Notes under the pieces: generated by a model
What the model saw: the letters and a program-made list of their open reading frames with translations, nothing else
Told to the model about the DNA's origin: nothing
Database searches by the model: none
In this document: positions 15,786 to 25,048 of the stretch, one piece after another
How positions within the stretch are numbered: position 1 is the first letter of the stretch
How the letters are laid out: every line of letters begins with the position of its first letter
Program-made: the position numbers and the translations under genes
From: Lachnospiraceae bacterium
Lineage (GTDB): Bacteria; Bacillota; Clostridia; Lachnospirales; Lachnospiraceae
Reading direction: 5' to 3'
Assembly: GCA_017441265.1 (NCBI GenBank)
Contig: JAFRYE010000077.1
Location: forward strand, 1 to 64,000
Length of the DNA stretch: 64,000 nucleotides

Positions 15786-18290
15786 ATGCATTCATTTGGT
15801 CGACGCACAAAGTGGCTACTTTTGTTTATTCCGCTTTTTTTGCTTTTAATAGGCATTGCATATGCCGAACCCTATTATCAATACGCAACATACAATTGTA
15901 CCTGGGTAGCTTGGATAGAGGCAAAAGAACGACTTGGAATTGAATTACCCCAATTTCACGATGCCAAAGATTGGTTTGAAAACGCAAAAAAAGCCGGATA
16001 TCCGACAGGAGACATTCCGTTACCAAATTCAATCGCCTGTTACGGAACTGACGCCTATGCCACTTACGGACATGTACAATATGTCACCGCAGTAAGCGAA
16101 GACGGAGAACACATGGACATTATTGATGGTGGTCACGCTGATAAAGCCCGTCATTACCAGCCCAACCAGCCAGCTCGCACGTGGAACGCTAAAGGGTTAC
16201 AAGGTTTTATTTATCTGGATCATGCCAATCTCGGCGATGAATTTTACGGAGTTATCCTTCACAAAGACAGCTGGAAACCGATCAATGCAGATCCGGATAC
16301 TCACAAGATAACATTGGAATACGAAAGCGGAACCTCCAAGCAGTTGTGGAAATTTAAACGGCAAAGTGACGGAGCCTATGTAATCTCCTCCTGTAATAAT
16401 GGTTTGGCATTGGAAATGTATTACGGTACCAGAACAGCCGGTACCCAGCTTGAGGCTTGCGCCGAGTATTGGGGAGGCTTTTACCAACAATGGTATATAA
16501 TTCCAAGCGGAGACGGTTACATTTTCAAATCCAAACATTACGCATTCAACGATTGGGTAATGGAGTTGAAAGGCGGAAATACAGCCTACGGAACGGCCAT
16601 TCAAATTAATAAACAGACTGGAAAGCGAAATCAGATTTTCGACGTATATAAAGGTAATGATATTCAGTTACGACCGGTAAGTCTTTCCGCAAGTACAGAC
16701 GGCGCAAAAGTAACATTCAGTTGGGCAAAAGTTTACGGTGCCAATTACAACCTGAAAATCTGGAAAGACAAAAAATGGGACGGTGAACTGTATAAAGATC
16801 TTAGAAATGTTTCCTCCGGAGTAAGCGTAACACTTCCGGCCGGAACATACGAGGTCTATGTAGATTCAGTCAACTACTACAACTATGTTATGAGCAATGT
16901 AGTCACGCTGAAAATAACCCCCAAAGAATACACGGTAACATTCAATTCGAACGGCGGAACCGGAACGATCAATCCGCAAAAGAAAATCCAAGGAGTTGAT
17001 CTGACATTAACATCCGCAAAGCCGACAAAGACCGGATTTAGTTTTCTTGGATGGGCAACGTCCAATTCGGCAACGACTGCGCAGTATTCTCCCGGCGGAA
17101 AGTATACCAAGGATGCGGCAATCACGCTGTACGCCGTATGGAAACCGATTCAATATACCATTAAGTATGACGCTAACGGCGGCGGTGGAATTCCCGACCC
17201 GCAAACCAAAATACACGGAACGAACTTAACGCTGAGCTCAAAGGAACCTACCCGAACAGGCTATAATTTCCTGGGATGGGCAACGTCCAGCAGTGCGAAA
17301 ACCGCGCAATATACAGCTGGCGCAACGTTTACGGCAAATGCAAACACAACGCTGTATGCAGTTTGGGAAATCCAAAAATACACAATTGCATTTAATGCTA
17401 ATGGTGGCACCGGAGCTCCCGGTTCACAGATCAAAACATACGGAACGGATCTGACCTTGAGTTCGGTAAAACCTTCCAAAAAGGGATACTCGTTCCAGGG
17501 ATGGGCAACAACCGCTTCTGCAACAACCGTAAAATATGCTGCAGGAGCGAAGTATACAGCCAATGCCAACGCGACATTGTATGCAGTATGGAAAATAGAT
17601 ACCTACAAACTACAGTATAACGCAAACGGAGGTACCGGGACACTTCCCGCCACAGTGACAGTAAACTACAACGAAACAGTAACGGTTGAACGTGTTCAGG
17701 TTACACGCAAAGGTTACTATTTCTTGGGATGGGCTACCACCGCTTCCGCAACATCCGCGCAATACAAGTCGGGCGCCTCTATAGTCATGACCGGGAATGT
17801 AACTCTCTATGCAGTATGGCAAGCCAAACTTAACAAGATTACTTTTGATCTGAACGAAGGTGAAGGAACTGTTCCCAGCACACTTAATGTTAAGACCGGC
17901 GCAACAGGAACAATCGGAAAAGCCAATGTCTCAAGATTAGGTTACTATTTCTTGGGTTGGGCAACAAGCAGTGACGCAACAGCGGCAACGTATAAGACCG
18001 GATCGACCATCTCTGTTTCGGAAGACACAAAGCTGTACGCAGTGTGGAAACCTCGCTTGAATAAAATTACCTTTGATGCCAACGAAGGCAAAGGGACTCT
18101 TCCGAATTCTTTCTCTGTCGCAACAGGAAAAACCGGAACAATAGGTTCCTGTAAAATGTCACGAGAAGGCTATTATTTCCTTGGCTGGTCAACATCAAGC
18201 ACAGCAACAAGCGGAACCTACAAAACCGGCTCTTCCATTTCGGTCTGCGAAGATACTGTTTTGTATGCGGTTTGGAAAAAGAAAAAATAA
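15786..18290 (+). CDS. Secreted CHAP-domain protein with lectin and Listeria-Bacteroides repeats
   Basis: An 834-residue exported protein. Signal peptide about 1-28 (LLLFIPLFLLLIGIAYA). CHAP amidase/peptidase domain ~30-150 with the expected Cys in YNCTWVAW and His in YGHVQYV, so it may cut peptidoglycan. A ricin-type beta-trefoil (~165-300, with QLWKF and QQWYI) should bind carbohydrate. A fibronectin-like segment (~305-385) is followed by six B-repeats of ~70 residues, each ending YAVW (Flg_new/InlB type). No LPXTG or membrane anchor is visible, so retention is probably by sugar or wall binding. Codon use is A+T-richer than in neighbours. Start chosen at AAGGAGG + 9 bases. Confidence 0.88.
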   Translation: MHSFGRRTKWLLLFIPLFLLLIGIAYAEPYYQYATYNCTWVAWIEAKERLGIELPQFHDAKDWFENAKKAGYPTGDIPLPNSIACYGTDAYATYGHVQYVTAVSEDGEHMDIIDGGHADKARHYQPNQPARTWNAKGLQGFIYLDHANLGDEFYGVILHKDSWKPINADPDTHKITLEYESGTSKQLWKFKRQSDGAYVISSCNNGLALEMYYGTRTAGTQLEACAEYWGGFYQQWYIIPSGDGYIFKSKHYAFNDWVMELKGGNTAYGTAIQINKQTGKRNQIFDVYKGNDIQLRPVSLSASTDGAKVTFSWAKVYGANYNLKIWKDKKWDGELYKDLRNVSSGVSVTLPAGTYEVYVDSVNYYNYVMSNVVTLKITPKEYTVTFNSNGGTGTINPQKKIQGVDLTLTSAKPTKTGFSFLGWATSNSATTAQYSPGGKYTKDAAITLYAVWKPIQYTIKYDANGGGGIPDPQTKIHGTNLTLSSKEPTRTGYNFLGWATSSSAKTAQYTAGATFTANANTTLYAVWEIQKYTIAFNANGGTGAPGSQIKTYGTDLTLSSVKPSKKGYSFQGWATTASATTVKYAAGAKYTANANATLYAVWKIDTYKLQYNANGGTGTLPATVTVNYNETVTVERVQVTRKGYYFLGWATTASATSAQYKSGASIVMTGNVTLYAVWQAKLNKITFDLNEGEGTVPSTLNVKTGATGTIGKANVSRLGYYFLGWATSSDATAATYKTGSTISVSEDTKLYAVWKPRLNKITFDANEGKGTLPNSFSVATGKTGTIGSCKMSREGYYFLGWSTSSTATSGTYKTGSSISVCEDTVLYAVWKKKK

Positions 18291-18309
18291 CTGCTGTCAT
18301 CAGCAATAC

Positions 18310-18344
18310 AAAAGGATCCTCGTCATCGGACGGGGATCCTTTTG
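18310..18344. terminator. Bidirectional terminator between convergent genes
   Basis: AAAAGGATCC and GGATCCTTTT flank an inner CGTC-ATCG-GACG stem. T-runs occur on both strands, serving the CHAP protein gene rightward and the acyltransferase gene leftward. Confidence 0.8.
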
Positions 18345-18375
18345 TATTGAATCAAACTTCTTTTTAACAGTTTCT

Positions 18376-20217
18376 TTACTTCGCTTTCGCTCCCGCCACG
18401 GTGAACGAAACCTGAATCTCACTCTTTCCGCCGAAATCATAGGATGCGGCGCCGGTCAGGTCCGTGCCCTCCGGATAGACCTTCGGGTCATAGCAATCAA
18501 AGAATATGAGGATCACTCCGTCCTCGTACGGAACAGTTCCGCTGATGTCAACACGAAGCGAAACGCCGTCACAGACGACCGCCACGTCGGTGACGGATGC
18601 CCCGGTGATGTCCAGATCCGAATGGTCGTCATCCAGAATACGTATGCCCATATAGGAGAGCCCGTCGATGGCGAGCGGCGCCTCGTTATCGTCCCCGCGC
18701 TTTACGGAAACTGAGAACGTTCCGTTGCCGTTGACCGGACCGGGTCCGACGAGATAGTCGGCGGATTCTCCGCCGTGTTCGTAAGCCAGATCAAGATATG
18801 CATACACCGGCGAGAGGTCTGCCGGAAGCGGCTCGACGGTCACCTGCGGATCGGGATCGTTCTCGCCCGATATTCCGGTCGGAGTTGTGTCGGTTTGTCC
18901 GTTGACGCCTGCTTCCGTCCCGGGTTCCTCGCCGTACGGTTCGTCCACGATCGCCTTCGGCTTGGTCAAAATGACGATCAAACCGATGACGGCGACAAAC
19001 ACTGCCGCAAAAACAAACTTCGAAAGAACGGTGAGCGTCTTAACCTTTTGTTCCGACTCGGCGCCGATGCTCTTGATCTTGCGATCCGCAGCCGTGCACA
19101 GTCTGTCGTAGAGCCATTTCAGCCCTAACGGGCCGAGAACGCCGACAACGACATACAGAATTTTAATATTGCCGCCGAGTTCCCAGAAATACCACTCGGT
19201 TTCTTGGAAGGCCTCCGCATCGAAATGCGGCAACCTGACAATGCTCTTGTCGATCGCCATCAACACACAGTTCAGGATGTTGTAGAACGTGATGTGAAGC
19301 CCCATGATCCAGAAGGTATTGCAGGACATGAAGTTGACGAATCTGCTCTCGCTGACCTGCTTTCCGACCAGCTCCGTCAACGTCAGCCAGAACAGGATAC
19401 CGATCAGCGACGATACCATGGGTGTGACAATGTACGGGCTTGTAAAGCCGCCGAGCACGTCGATGCTGTCAAAGGCAATGTCGTAAGGCATCGGCATGTA
19501 GCTTGTGCGGACGGCATTCAGGATGAGCAGGAAGAACATAACGGCGATTTTGCTCGTGCCGGACATCGCCGTATGCTTTTTCTCGAGATGCTCTTTGTAA
19601 ATGATACCCAGCTCGAGGAAGGGAAGGAAAAACAGGCACTTGAGCGGAACCAGCCAGTTCTCCAGCGATTCGAACGCCGTATTTTTCGCAAGATAGATCA
19701 CGAAAAGATGCAGTCCGCAGAACAACACAAGCATGACGTAACTGTTCCACAGCTTTGCCTTGCACAAAAGCTTCTTGAGCACCGCGTAGACCGTCAGGGT
19801 GGCAAACAGGGCGATGACGAACCACATCGGCTCGGCGATCGCGCCGTAGGAGCCGGTGGTTACCACCCGCTTGAGCACATACGTCAGATAGCCGTCCGGA
19901 AGCGCATCCGTCTTACCGCCGAGCTTGATATAGTTGACCAGCTGCTGGAGCCCGAAGACCGTCAGCGACAGCCCCGCGTAAGGGAGCAGCAGCGTTTTGA
20001 CCTTCTTGTACAGATACGCCCACAGATTGGTCGAGCCGTCCACTTTGTTGAAGTATCCGGAGATGAACACAAACATGGGCATGAAAAATGAATTGTACGG
20101 AAGGAAGTCTCCCAGCACATTGAATGCCGTGAATGTGTGGTGATCGACAACCATGAAAATGCCGATTGCCGACAACAGCATAAATTTCTTGTTGGATTTG
20201 TCGCGTCGTTCGCTCAT
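18376..20217 (-). CDS. Acyltransferase-3 family membrane protein with an extra exported domain
   Basis: A 613-residue protein. Residues ~10-370 are the acyltransferase-3 / fucose-4-O-acetylase-like core: VVDHHTF near residue 20 supplies the likely catalytic histidine, FISGYFNK is family-typical, and about ten hydrophobic spans follow. It should transfer acyl groups to surface glycans. After a further span (~395-415) comes a Thr/Gly/Pro linker and a ~150-residue beta-rich domain (~450-613) outside the membrane that is not part of the standard family. The ribosome binding site (GGGATT) is weak. It is convergent with the CHAP protein gene, another surface-glycan gene. Confidence 0.82.
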   Translation of the reverse strand: MSERRDKSNKKFMLLSAIGIFMVVDHHTFTAFNVLGDFLPYNSFFMPMFVFISGYFNKVDGSTNLWAYLYKKVKTLLLPYAGLSLTVFGLQQLVNYIKLGGKTDALPDGYLTYVLKRVVTTGSYGAIAEPMWFVIALFATLTVYAVLKKLLCKAKLWNSYVMLVLFCGLHLFVIYLAKNTAFESLENWLVPLKCLFFLPFLELGIIYKEHLEKKHTAMSGTSKIAVMFFLLILNAVRTSYMPMPYDIAFDSIDVLGGFTSPYIVTPMVSSLIGILFWLTLTELVGKQVSESRFVNFMSCNTFWIMGLHITFYNILNCVLMAIDKSIVRLPHFDAEAFQETEWYFWELGGNIKILYVVVGVLGPLGLKWLYDRLCTAADRKIKSIGAESEQKVKTLTVLSKFVFAAVFVAVIGLIVILTKPKAIVDEPYGEEPGTEAGVNGQTDTTPTGISGENDPDPQVTVEPLPADLSPVYAYLDLAYEHGGESADYLVGPGPVNGNGTFSVSVKRGDDNEAPLAIDGLSYMGIRILDDDHSDLDITGASVTDVAVVCDGVSLRVDISGTVPYEDGVILIFFDCYDPKVYPEGTDLTGAASYDFGGKSEIQVSFTVAGAKAK

Positions 20218-20254
20218 CGTGAATCCCTGCCTGTCAAAGTTTTATATTACGCAC

Positions 20255-20281
20255 AAAACACACGGTAACACGCCCGTGTGT
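20255..20281 (-). terminator. Terminator at the end of the potassium gene cluster or acyltransferase leader region
   Basis: ACACACGG (20258-20265) pairs with CCGTGTGT (20274-20281); on the minus strand TTTTG follows. It lies just past the KtrA stop in the leftward direction and upstream of the acyltransferase gene. Confidence 0.55.
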
Positions 20282-20292
20282 TGTTTGTTCTC

Positions 20293-20940
20293 TCAGATTT
20301 TGAAACACTTCTGGATCGCCTTCTGGTCGCCGAGGACCAGCATAGTCATATCGGCATCCAGCTGCGTTTCCGGGGTGATCAGCATGCTCATCTTGCCGTC
20401 CCTCTTGATCGCCAGGATGCTGATCCCGTATTTCTTACGGATGTCGATATTGCCGACCGTGCGGCCGACCCAGCCCTCCGGCACCGTCACTTCGAAGATT
20501 GCGTGGCTGCCGTCGAGTTTGATGTAGTCGCGAATGTGGTCGGAAGCGTACCGGATCGCCGCCCACTCGGCAATCTGCTTCTCGGGGTTGATCACATCGT
20601 CCGCGCCGTTGCGAAGAAGGAATTTTGCCTGAACTTCGCGGTCCGCCCGGGAGACTACGACCTTGGCTCCGAGCTCTTTTAAAAGCGACGTCGTCTCCAG
20701 CGAACTCTGGAAGTCTCCGCCGATCGCGACGATGCAGACATCGTAGTTCGAAACGCCCAGCGAGCGAAGAAACGCCTCGTTCGTGCTGTCGCCGATCTGC
20801 GCGTCCGTGACGAAGGGCAAAATGCTGTTCACGCGTGCCTCGTTCCGGTCAACGGCCATGATCTGATGGCCTAACTCATTCAGCTTCCGGGCCATCATGA
20901 AGCCGAAATTATTGACTCCGATCAACAAAATGGATTTCAT
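20293..20940 (-). CDS. ktrA: KtrA-type K+ uptake regulatory subunit
   Basis: A 215-residue peripheral subunit that gates the KtrB channel by binding nucleotides. It has an RCK_N (Rossmann) half from residue 1 (LLIGVNNFGFMMARKLNELG, with acidic AVDRNEAR after strand 2) and an RCK_C half from ~135 (IFEVTVPEGWVGRTVGNID). The dinucleotide motif is G-N-F-G rather than the classical GxGxxG. Length is normal for KtrA (~220). It lies 16 bases after the ktrB stop with its own AGGAGG, as in ktrAB pairs. Confidence 0.9.
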   Translation of the reverse strand: MKSILLIGVNNFGFMMARKLNELGHQIMAVDRNEARVNSILPFVTDAQIGDSTNEAFLRSLGVSNYDVCIVAIGGDFQSSLETTSLLKELGAKVVVSRADREVQAKFLLRNGADDVINPEKQIAEWAAIRYASDHIRDYIKLDGSHAIFEVTVPEGWVGRTVGNIDIRKKYGISILAIKRDGKMSMLITPETQLDADMTMLVLGDQKAIQKCFKI

Positions 20941-20956
20941 TCATTTTCCTCCTTAC

Positions 20957-22291
20957 CTAACCCACAACAATCTTTTCTTCGGGGCTCTTGGAAACCTCCA
21001 CCCCGCGGCTGGAAAGCGCCGCATAGATCAATGTCAGGCCTCCGACGCGGCCGAAGAACATCAATATCATCAGCAGGATCCGTGATACAATCCCGAGCGT
21101 CGGCGTGAGCCCCAGAGACAACCCGACCGTAGCCACGGCCGAGCCGGTCTCGAAGATGCATTTTTCGAGGGAAATGCCCTCGATCACGCTGATCACGCCG
21201 GCCGCAAACAGCGCCAGCGTCAAATACAGCACCAGGATCGTGGACGCGCTCTTCACGGTTCCGTCGTCAATGCGCCTGCCGAACATTTCGGCATTTTTCC
21301 TGCGGCGGAACACCGTCGTCGCGTTGGCGAACAAAACGGCCACCGTCGTCGTCTTCATACCGCCGGCGGTGGATCCCGGGGACCCGCCGATCAGCATCAG
21401 GATAATCACCAGCATGCGCCCGACGCCCGTAAGTGCCGCCAGATCCGACGTGTTAAAGCCCGCCGTACGCGGCGTCGTCGCCTGAAACAGCGCCAGACAG
21501 AATCGATCCTTCAACGGCTCGCCTGCGTACTCCCCGAAGAAGAACCAGAGCATCGGTCCTAGGATCAGGACGGCCGACGTCACCAAGACAACCTTACTCT
21601 GCATGCGATAGCGCTTGAAATGAAACTTGTGCTCACGGATATCGCCCCAGGTGAGGAACCCGATACCGCCGATGATGATCAGCAGACAGATCGGGATCAC
21701 AATGCCCAGATGTCCGGCCAGCCCGGTGAGCGACGAAAACTGCCCGGAGCGGCTTCCCATAAGGTCAAACCCGGCGTTGCAAAATGCGGAGATCGAGTGG
21801 AACACCGACATCCAGATCCCGGCAGCGCCGAATTCGCTGCAAAATGACGGGAGCATCAAAAGCGCTCCGATCAGCTCAAACAAAAAAATCGCGCGGATCG
21901 CGAAACCCGCCAGATGAACGACGCCGCCGATCTGCGGCGCGGAAATACTGTCCTGCAGAGTGCTTCGCTGCATCAGCGACAACTTCTTGCCGGAGATGGA
22001 TGCGATGAACATGGCGACGGCGATGACACCGATTCCGCCGATCTGGATTAAAAACAGAATGACCCCCTGACCGAAATACGACCAGTATGTGGCGGTGTCC
22101 TGCACCACCAGTCCCGTCACGCACACTGCGGACGTGGACGTAAACATTGCATCCCCGAACGATGTCACCGTCCTGCTCTGCGACGCGATCGGAAGCATCA
22201 GAAGCAATGCCCCCAGCAGGATAAACCCGGCAAACCCGAGGATGATGATCTGAAACGAAGACAGCCTTCGCCGTACTTTATGTCCGGCCAT
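20957..22291 (-). CDS. ktrB: KtrB-type K+ transporter membrane subunit
   Basis: A 444-residue TrkH/KtrB family channel subunit with about ten membrane spans arranged as four M1-P-M2 repeats. Selectivity-filter-like segments are visible (TSAVCVTGLVVQDT near 55, FCNAGFDLMG near 170, TPRTAGFN near 270, ATVGLSLGLTP near 385). It transports K+, probably with Na+, together with KtrA. Its stop codon is TAG. It follows the channel gene by 12 bases. Confidence 0.92.
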   Translation of the reverse strand: MAGHKVRRRLSSFQIIILGFAGFILLGALLLMLPIASQSRTVTSFGDAMFTSTSAVCVTGLVVQDTATYWSYFGQGVILFLIQIGGIGVIAVAMFIASISGKKLSLMQRSTLQDSISAPQIGGVVHLAGFAIRAIFLFELIGALLMLPSFCSEFGAAGIWMSVFHSISAFCNAGFDLMGSRSGQFSSLTGLAGHLGIVIPICLLIIIGGIGFLTWGDIREHKFHFKRYRMQSKVVLVTSAVLILGPMLWFFFGEYAGEPLKDRFCLALFQATTPRTAGFNTSDLAALTGVGRMLVIILMLIGGSPGSTAGGMKTTTVAVLFANATTVFRRRKNAEMFGRRIDDGTVKSASTILVLYLTLALFAAGVISVIEGISLEKCIFETGSAVATVGLSLGLTPTLGIVSRILLMILMFFGRVGGLTLIYAALSSRGVEVSKSPEEKIVVG

Positions 22292-22303
22292 TTACACTCT
22301 CCC

Positions 22304-23518
22304 TCACTTCTTGTGTTTTTTGCGATGCGGGGTGTCCTGCCGGCTCTTTCCGGTGTTCGCACCCTTGCGGTACACCAGCACGACGTCGCCGCGACGGATC
22401 TCGCTGTCGCCGTTGGGGATCAGCATTTTCCCCTTGCGCTCGATGGAGACGATCAGCTCCTGCCGGCTGATATCCAGCTCGCGGATCCGGTCGCCGACCC
22501 ACGGATGCTCGTCGCCAACGAAGATCTCCCGCAAATTCATGTCATTTCTATCCGCAAAATGCTGCCCGGCAAGCACCAAAACATCTCCCGCCTCGATGAC
22601 CGTGTCGCCGCTTGGCACGATCTGGTCCTCATCCCGCAGGACGACCACCAGCAGCAGCTGCGGCGGCAATACGATATTGCACAGTTTCTTGCCGCACCAC
22701 ACATGGCCGTCCGTGACAGCCGAAGTGATGAACCGCACATCGCGCTCCTCACCCTGCGCCGTCAGCGTCTTGATGCGGGTGTATTTTTCGACGAAGCCTG
22801 CGGAAATAATACCTGTAGGGATGGCAACCATGCCGACACCCAGGAACGATATGATGATCGCGAGCATCTTGCCCGCGTACGTGACCGGATAAATGTCCCC
22901 GTAGCCGACCGTCAGAAGCGTCGATGTCGACCACCAGATGCCCGAGAACGCGTTGCTGAACACTTCGGGCTGCGCCTTATGCTCCAGCGTGTACATCCCC
23001 AAAGACGAGGCAACCATGAGCATCAAAACGAGGCACACGGAGGAGAACAATTGATTTTTCTTCTCGTAGAGGACATCGGTGATGACGTTGAACGCATCGT
23101 ACTGGGCGTTGATCTTGAAGAGTCGGAAAATGCGGAATACCCGCAGGATCCGGAACGCGACGAAACCACCCGGAAACACGATCGGCAGGTAGTACGGGAA
23201 GAATGTCAGCAGGTCGATCAAACCGTAGAACGAGAATATGAACGCCACTTTGGAGCCCCAGAACGATTTGTCCGGGTACAACAGATCCGACGTCCACAGC
23301 CGCAGCAGATATTCGATTGTGAAGATGATGATCGTGATCAGCTCGATCACGTCAAACATTCCGCGGAAACGCTCCAGCTCGTCGAAGGTGTCCGCGAACG
23401 TGATGAACAGGTTTACAAGGATGACGACGACGATGAAAATGTCAAAGGATTTGCTTTCAATGTCGCTTCGATCCCCGATCTGAATGACGTGAAACACTCT
23501 TTTCTTGGCCGCCTTCAT
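22304..23518 (-). CDS. Voltage-gated-type K+ channel with C-terminal RCK_C domains
   Basis: A 404-residue ion channel. Six hydrophobic spans cover ~30-250, with an arginine-rich S4-like helix (FRILRVFRIFRLFK near 120) and the K+ filter TVGYGD near 195. The cytoplasmic tail has two tandem TrkA_C (RCK_C)-like domains (~270-330 and 335-390) without an RCK_N Rossmann domain, so it would not bind NAD. The extreme C-terminus is basic (PHRKKHKK). It lies between trkH and ktrB on the same strand and is probably in one transcript with them. Confidence 0.88.
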   Translation of the reverse strand: MKAAKKRVFHVIQIGDRSDIESKSFDIFIVVVILVNLFITFADTFDELERFRGMFDVIELITIIIFTIEYLLRLWTSDLLYPDKSFWGSKVAFIFSFYGLIDLLTFFPYYLPIVFPGGFVAFRILRVFRIFRLFKINAQYDAFNVITDVLYEKKNQLFSSVCLVLMLMVASSLGMYTLEHKAQPEVFSNAFSGIWWSTSTLLTVGYGDIYPVTYAGKMLAIIISFLGVGMVAIPTGIISAGFVEKYTRIKTLTAQGEERDVRFITSAVTDGHVWCGKKLCNIVLPPQLLLVVVLRDEDQIVPSGDTVIEAGDVLVLAGQHFADRNDMNLREIFVGDEHPWVGDRIRELDISRQELIVSIERKGKMLIPNGDSEIRRGDVVLVYRKGANTGKSRQDTPHRKKHKK

Positions 23519-23545
23519 CGTGTCCTCCTTTCTGCCCGGATCGGT

Positions 23546-25030
23546 TTACTGCAAATTTTTCTTTGAAAGATAACGCCCCAACCGGCTGCTTCGTCCGGCT
23601 TCCTTCCAGATACCCGGATGGAACAGCATCAGAAGCGGGAAGAGCTCCAGACGCCCCGCGATCATGTCGAAGATCAGGACGCATTTGCTGAGGACGCTGA
23701 AATGTCCGAAGTTCACTGCCGGACCGACCTTTTCAAGACCGGGACCGACATTGTTGATGGTGGCCGCAACGGCCGTAAAATTGGTCTCGAGGCCGTATCC
23801 GTTGAAGGAGATCAACAAAACCGAACCCGCGAACAGCAACACAAAGGTGATGAAATACACATTGATGGAACGCACCACATCGTGCTCCACCGGCTTGCCC
23901 TCATACTGGATCTTCTTGATACTCTTGGGGTGAAGGTACGCGGTCAGTTCCTTCTTCACGGTCTTAAAACCGATCACGATACGCGACACCTTGAGTCCGC
24001 CGGCCGTGCTGCCGGCGCAGGCCCCGATAAACATCAAAAGAACAAGTATCGCCCTGGTCGCCTGCGGCCAGAGGTTGAAATCCACCGTGGAAAATCCCGT
24101 GGTCGACATGATCGAGCCGACCTGAAACGCCGCGTGCCGCAAGCCGTCCGCCGCACTGTACAGCGGATAGATGTTGCAGAACACGAAGAGGATCGCCACC
24201 AGTACGATCAGCAGGTAATTCCTCACTTCCTCCATTCCGAAGGCTTTGCGGAACTGGCGGAAGACGATGAAATAGTACGCGTTAAAGTTCACGCCGAACA
24301 GGATCATGAACACCGTGACAACCCATTGGATGTACGGCGAGTACGACGCAAGGCTGTCGTTGCGGACACCGAAGCCGCCGGTGCCGGCCGTCGCCATCGA
24401 AGTGTTGACCGACTCGAACAAAGACATTCCGCCGCAGAGCAGGAAAATGAGCTCAAGGGCAGTCATTCCGATGTAGATCAGGTATAGGATACGCGCCGTA
24501 TGCCGAACCCGCGGGACTAATTTTCCGACGGACGGGCCGGGGCTTTCCGCGCGCATGATATTCATGTTGGAGCCGCCGCTCAGCGGGATGATGGCAAGCA
24601 GGAACACGAGGATTCCCATGCCGCCGATCCAGTGCGTCATGCTTCGCCACAGAAGCGTCGCTCTGGCGAGATGCTCCACGTCGCCGAGGATGGTCGCTCC
24701 GGTGGTCGTAAAACCGGACGCCGACTCAAACATCGCGTCGATGAAGCTCGGGATCTGATGGCTGATGTACATCGGCAGTCCGCCGAAAAATGAGAGCACC
24801 AGCCAGCTGAGGGCGGTGGCAACGCAGCCCTCCTTGAGGTAAAAGACAGGATTCGCCGGCTTGCGGAACGTCATCAGCCAGCCGCATACAATGCAAAAAA
24901 GGGCCACGCAAAGATAGTACCATCCGACTTGCTCCCTGTACCACACCGCTGCAGCGCAGGGACCGAGCAAAAGGATACCCTCGATCTTGAGTACCGACCC
25001 GATGATGAAACTGATCATTGCATTGTTCAT
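23546..25030 (-). CDS. trkH: TrkH-type K+ transporter membrane subunit
   Basis: A 494-residue TrkH family protein, longer than KtrB and closer to TrkH/TrkG. Pore segments include SASGFTTTGATIL near 105, TAGTGGFGVRNDS near 215, STTGFSTVDFN near 305 and NNVGPGLE near 420. An additional filter-associated motif is GSTAGGLKVSR near 340. It should pair with the TrkA encoded just upstream (18-base gap). Confidence 0.92.
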   Translation of the reverse strand: MNNAMISFIIGSVLKIEGILLLGPCAAAVWYREQVGWYYLCVALFCIVCGWLMTFRKPANPVFYLKEGCVATALSWLVLSFFGGLPMYISHQIPSFIDAMFESASGFTTTGATILGDVEHLARATLLWRSMTHWIGGMGILVFLLAIIPLSGGSNMNIMRAESPGPSVGKLVPRVRHTARILYLIYIGMTALELIFLLCGGMSLFESVNTSMATAGTGGFGVRNDSLASYSPYIQWVVTVFMILFGVNFNAYYFIVFRQFRKAFGMEEVRNYLLIVLVAILFVFCNIYPLYSAADGLRHAAFQVGSIMSTTGFSTVDFNLWPQATRAILVLLMFIGACAGSTAGGLKVSRIVIGFKTVKKELTAYLHPKSIKKIQYEGKPVEHDVVRSINVYFITFVLLFAGSVLLISFNGYGLETNFTAVAATINNVGPGLEKVGPAVNFGHFSVLSKCVLIFDMIAGRLELFPLLMLFHPGIWKEAGRSSRLGRYLSKKNLQ

Positions 25031-25048
25031 GCGTTCCCTGGTCCCCCG

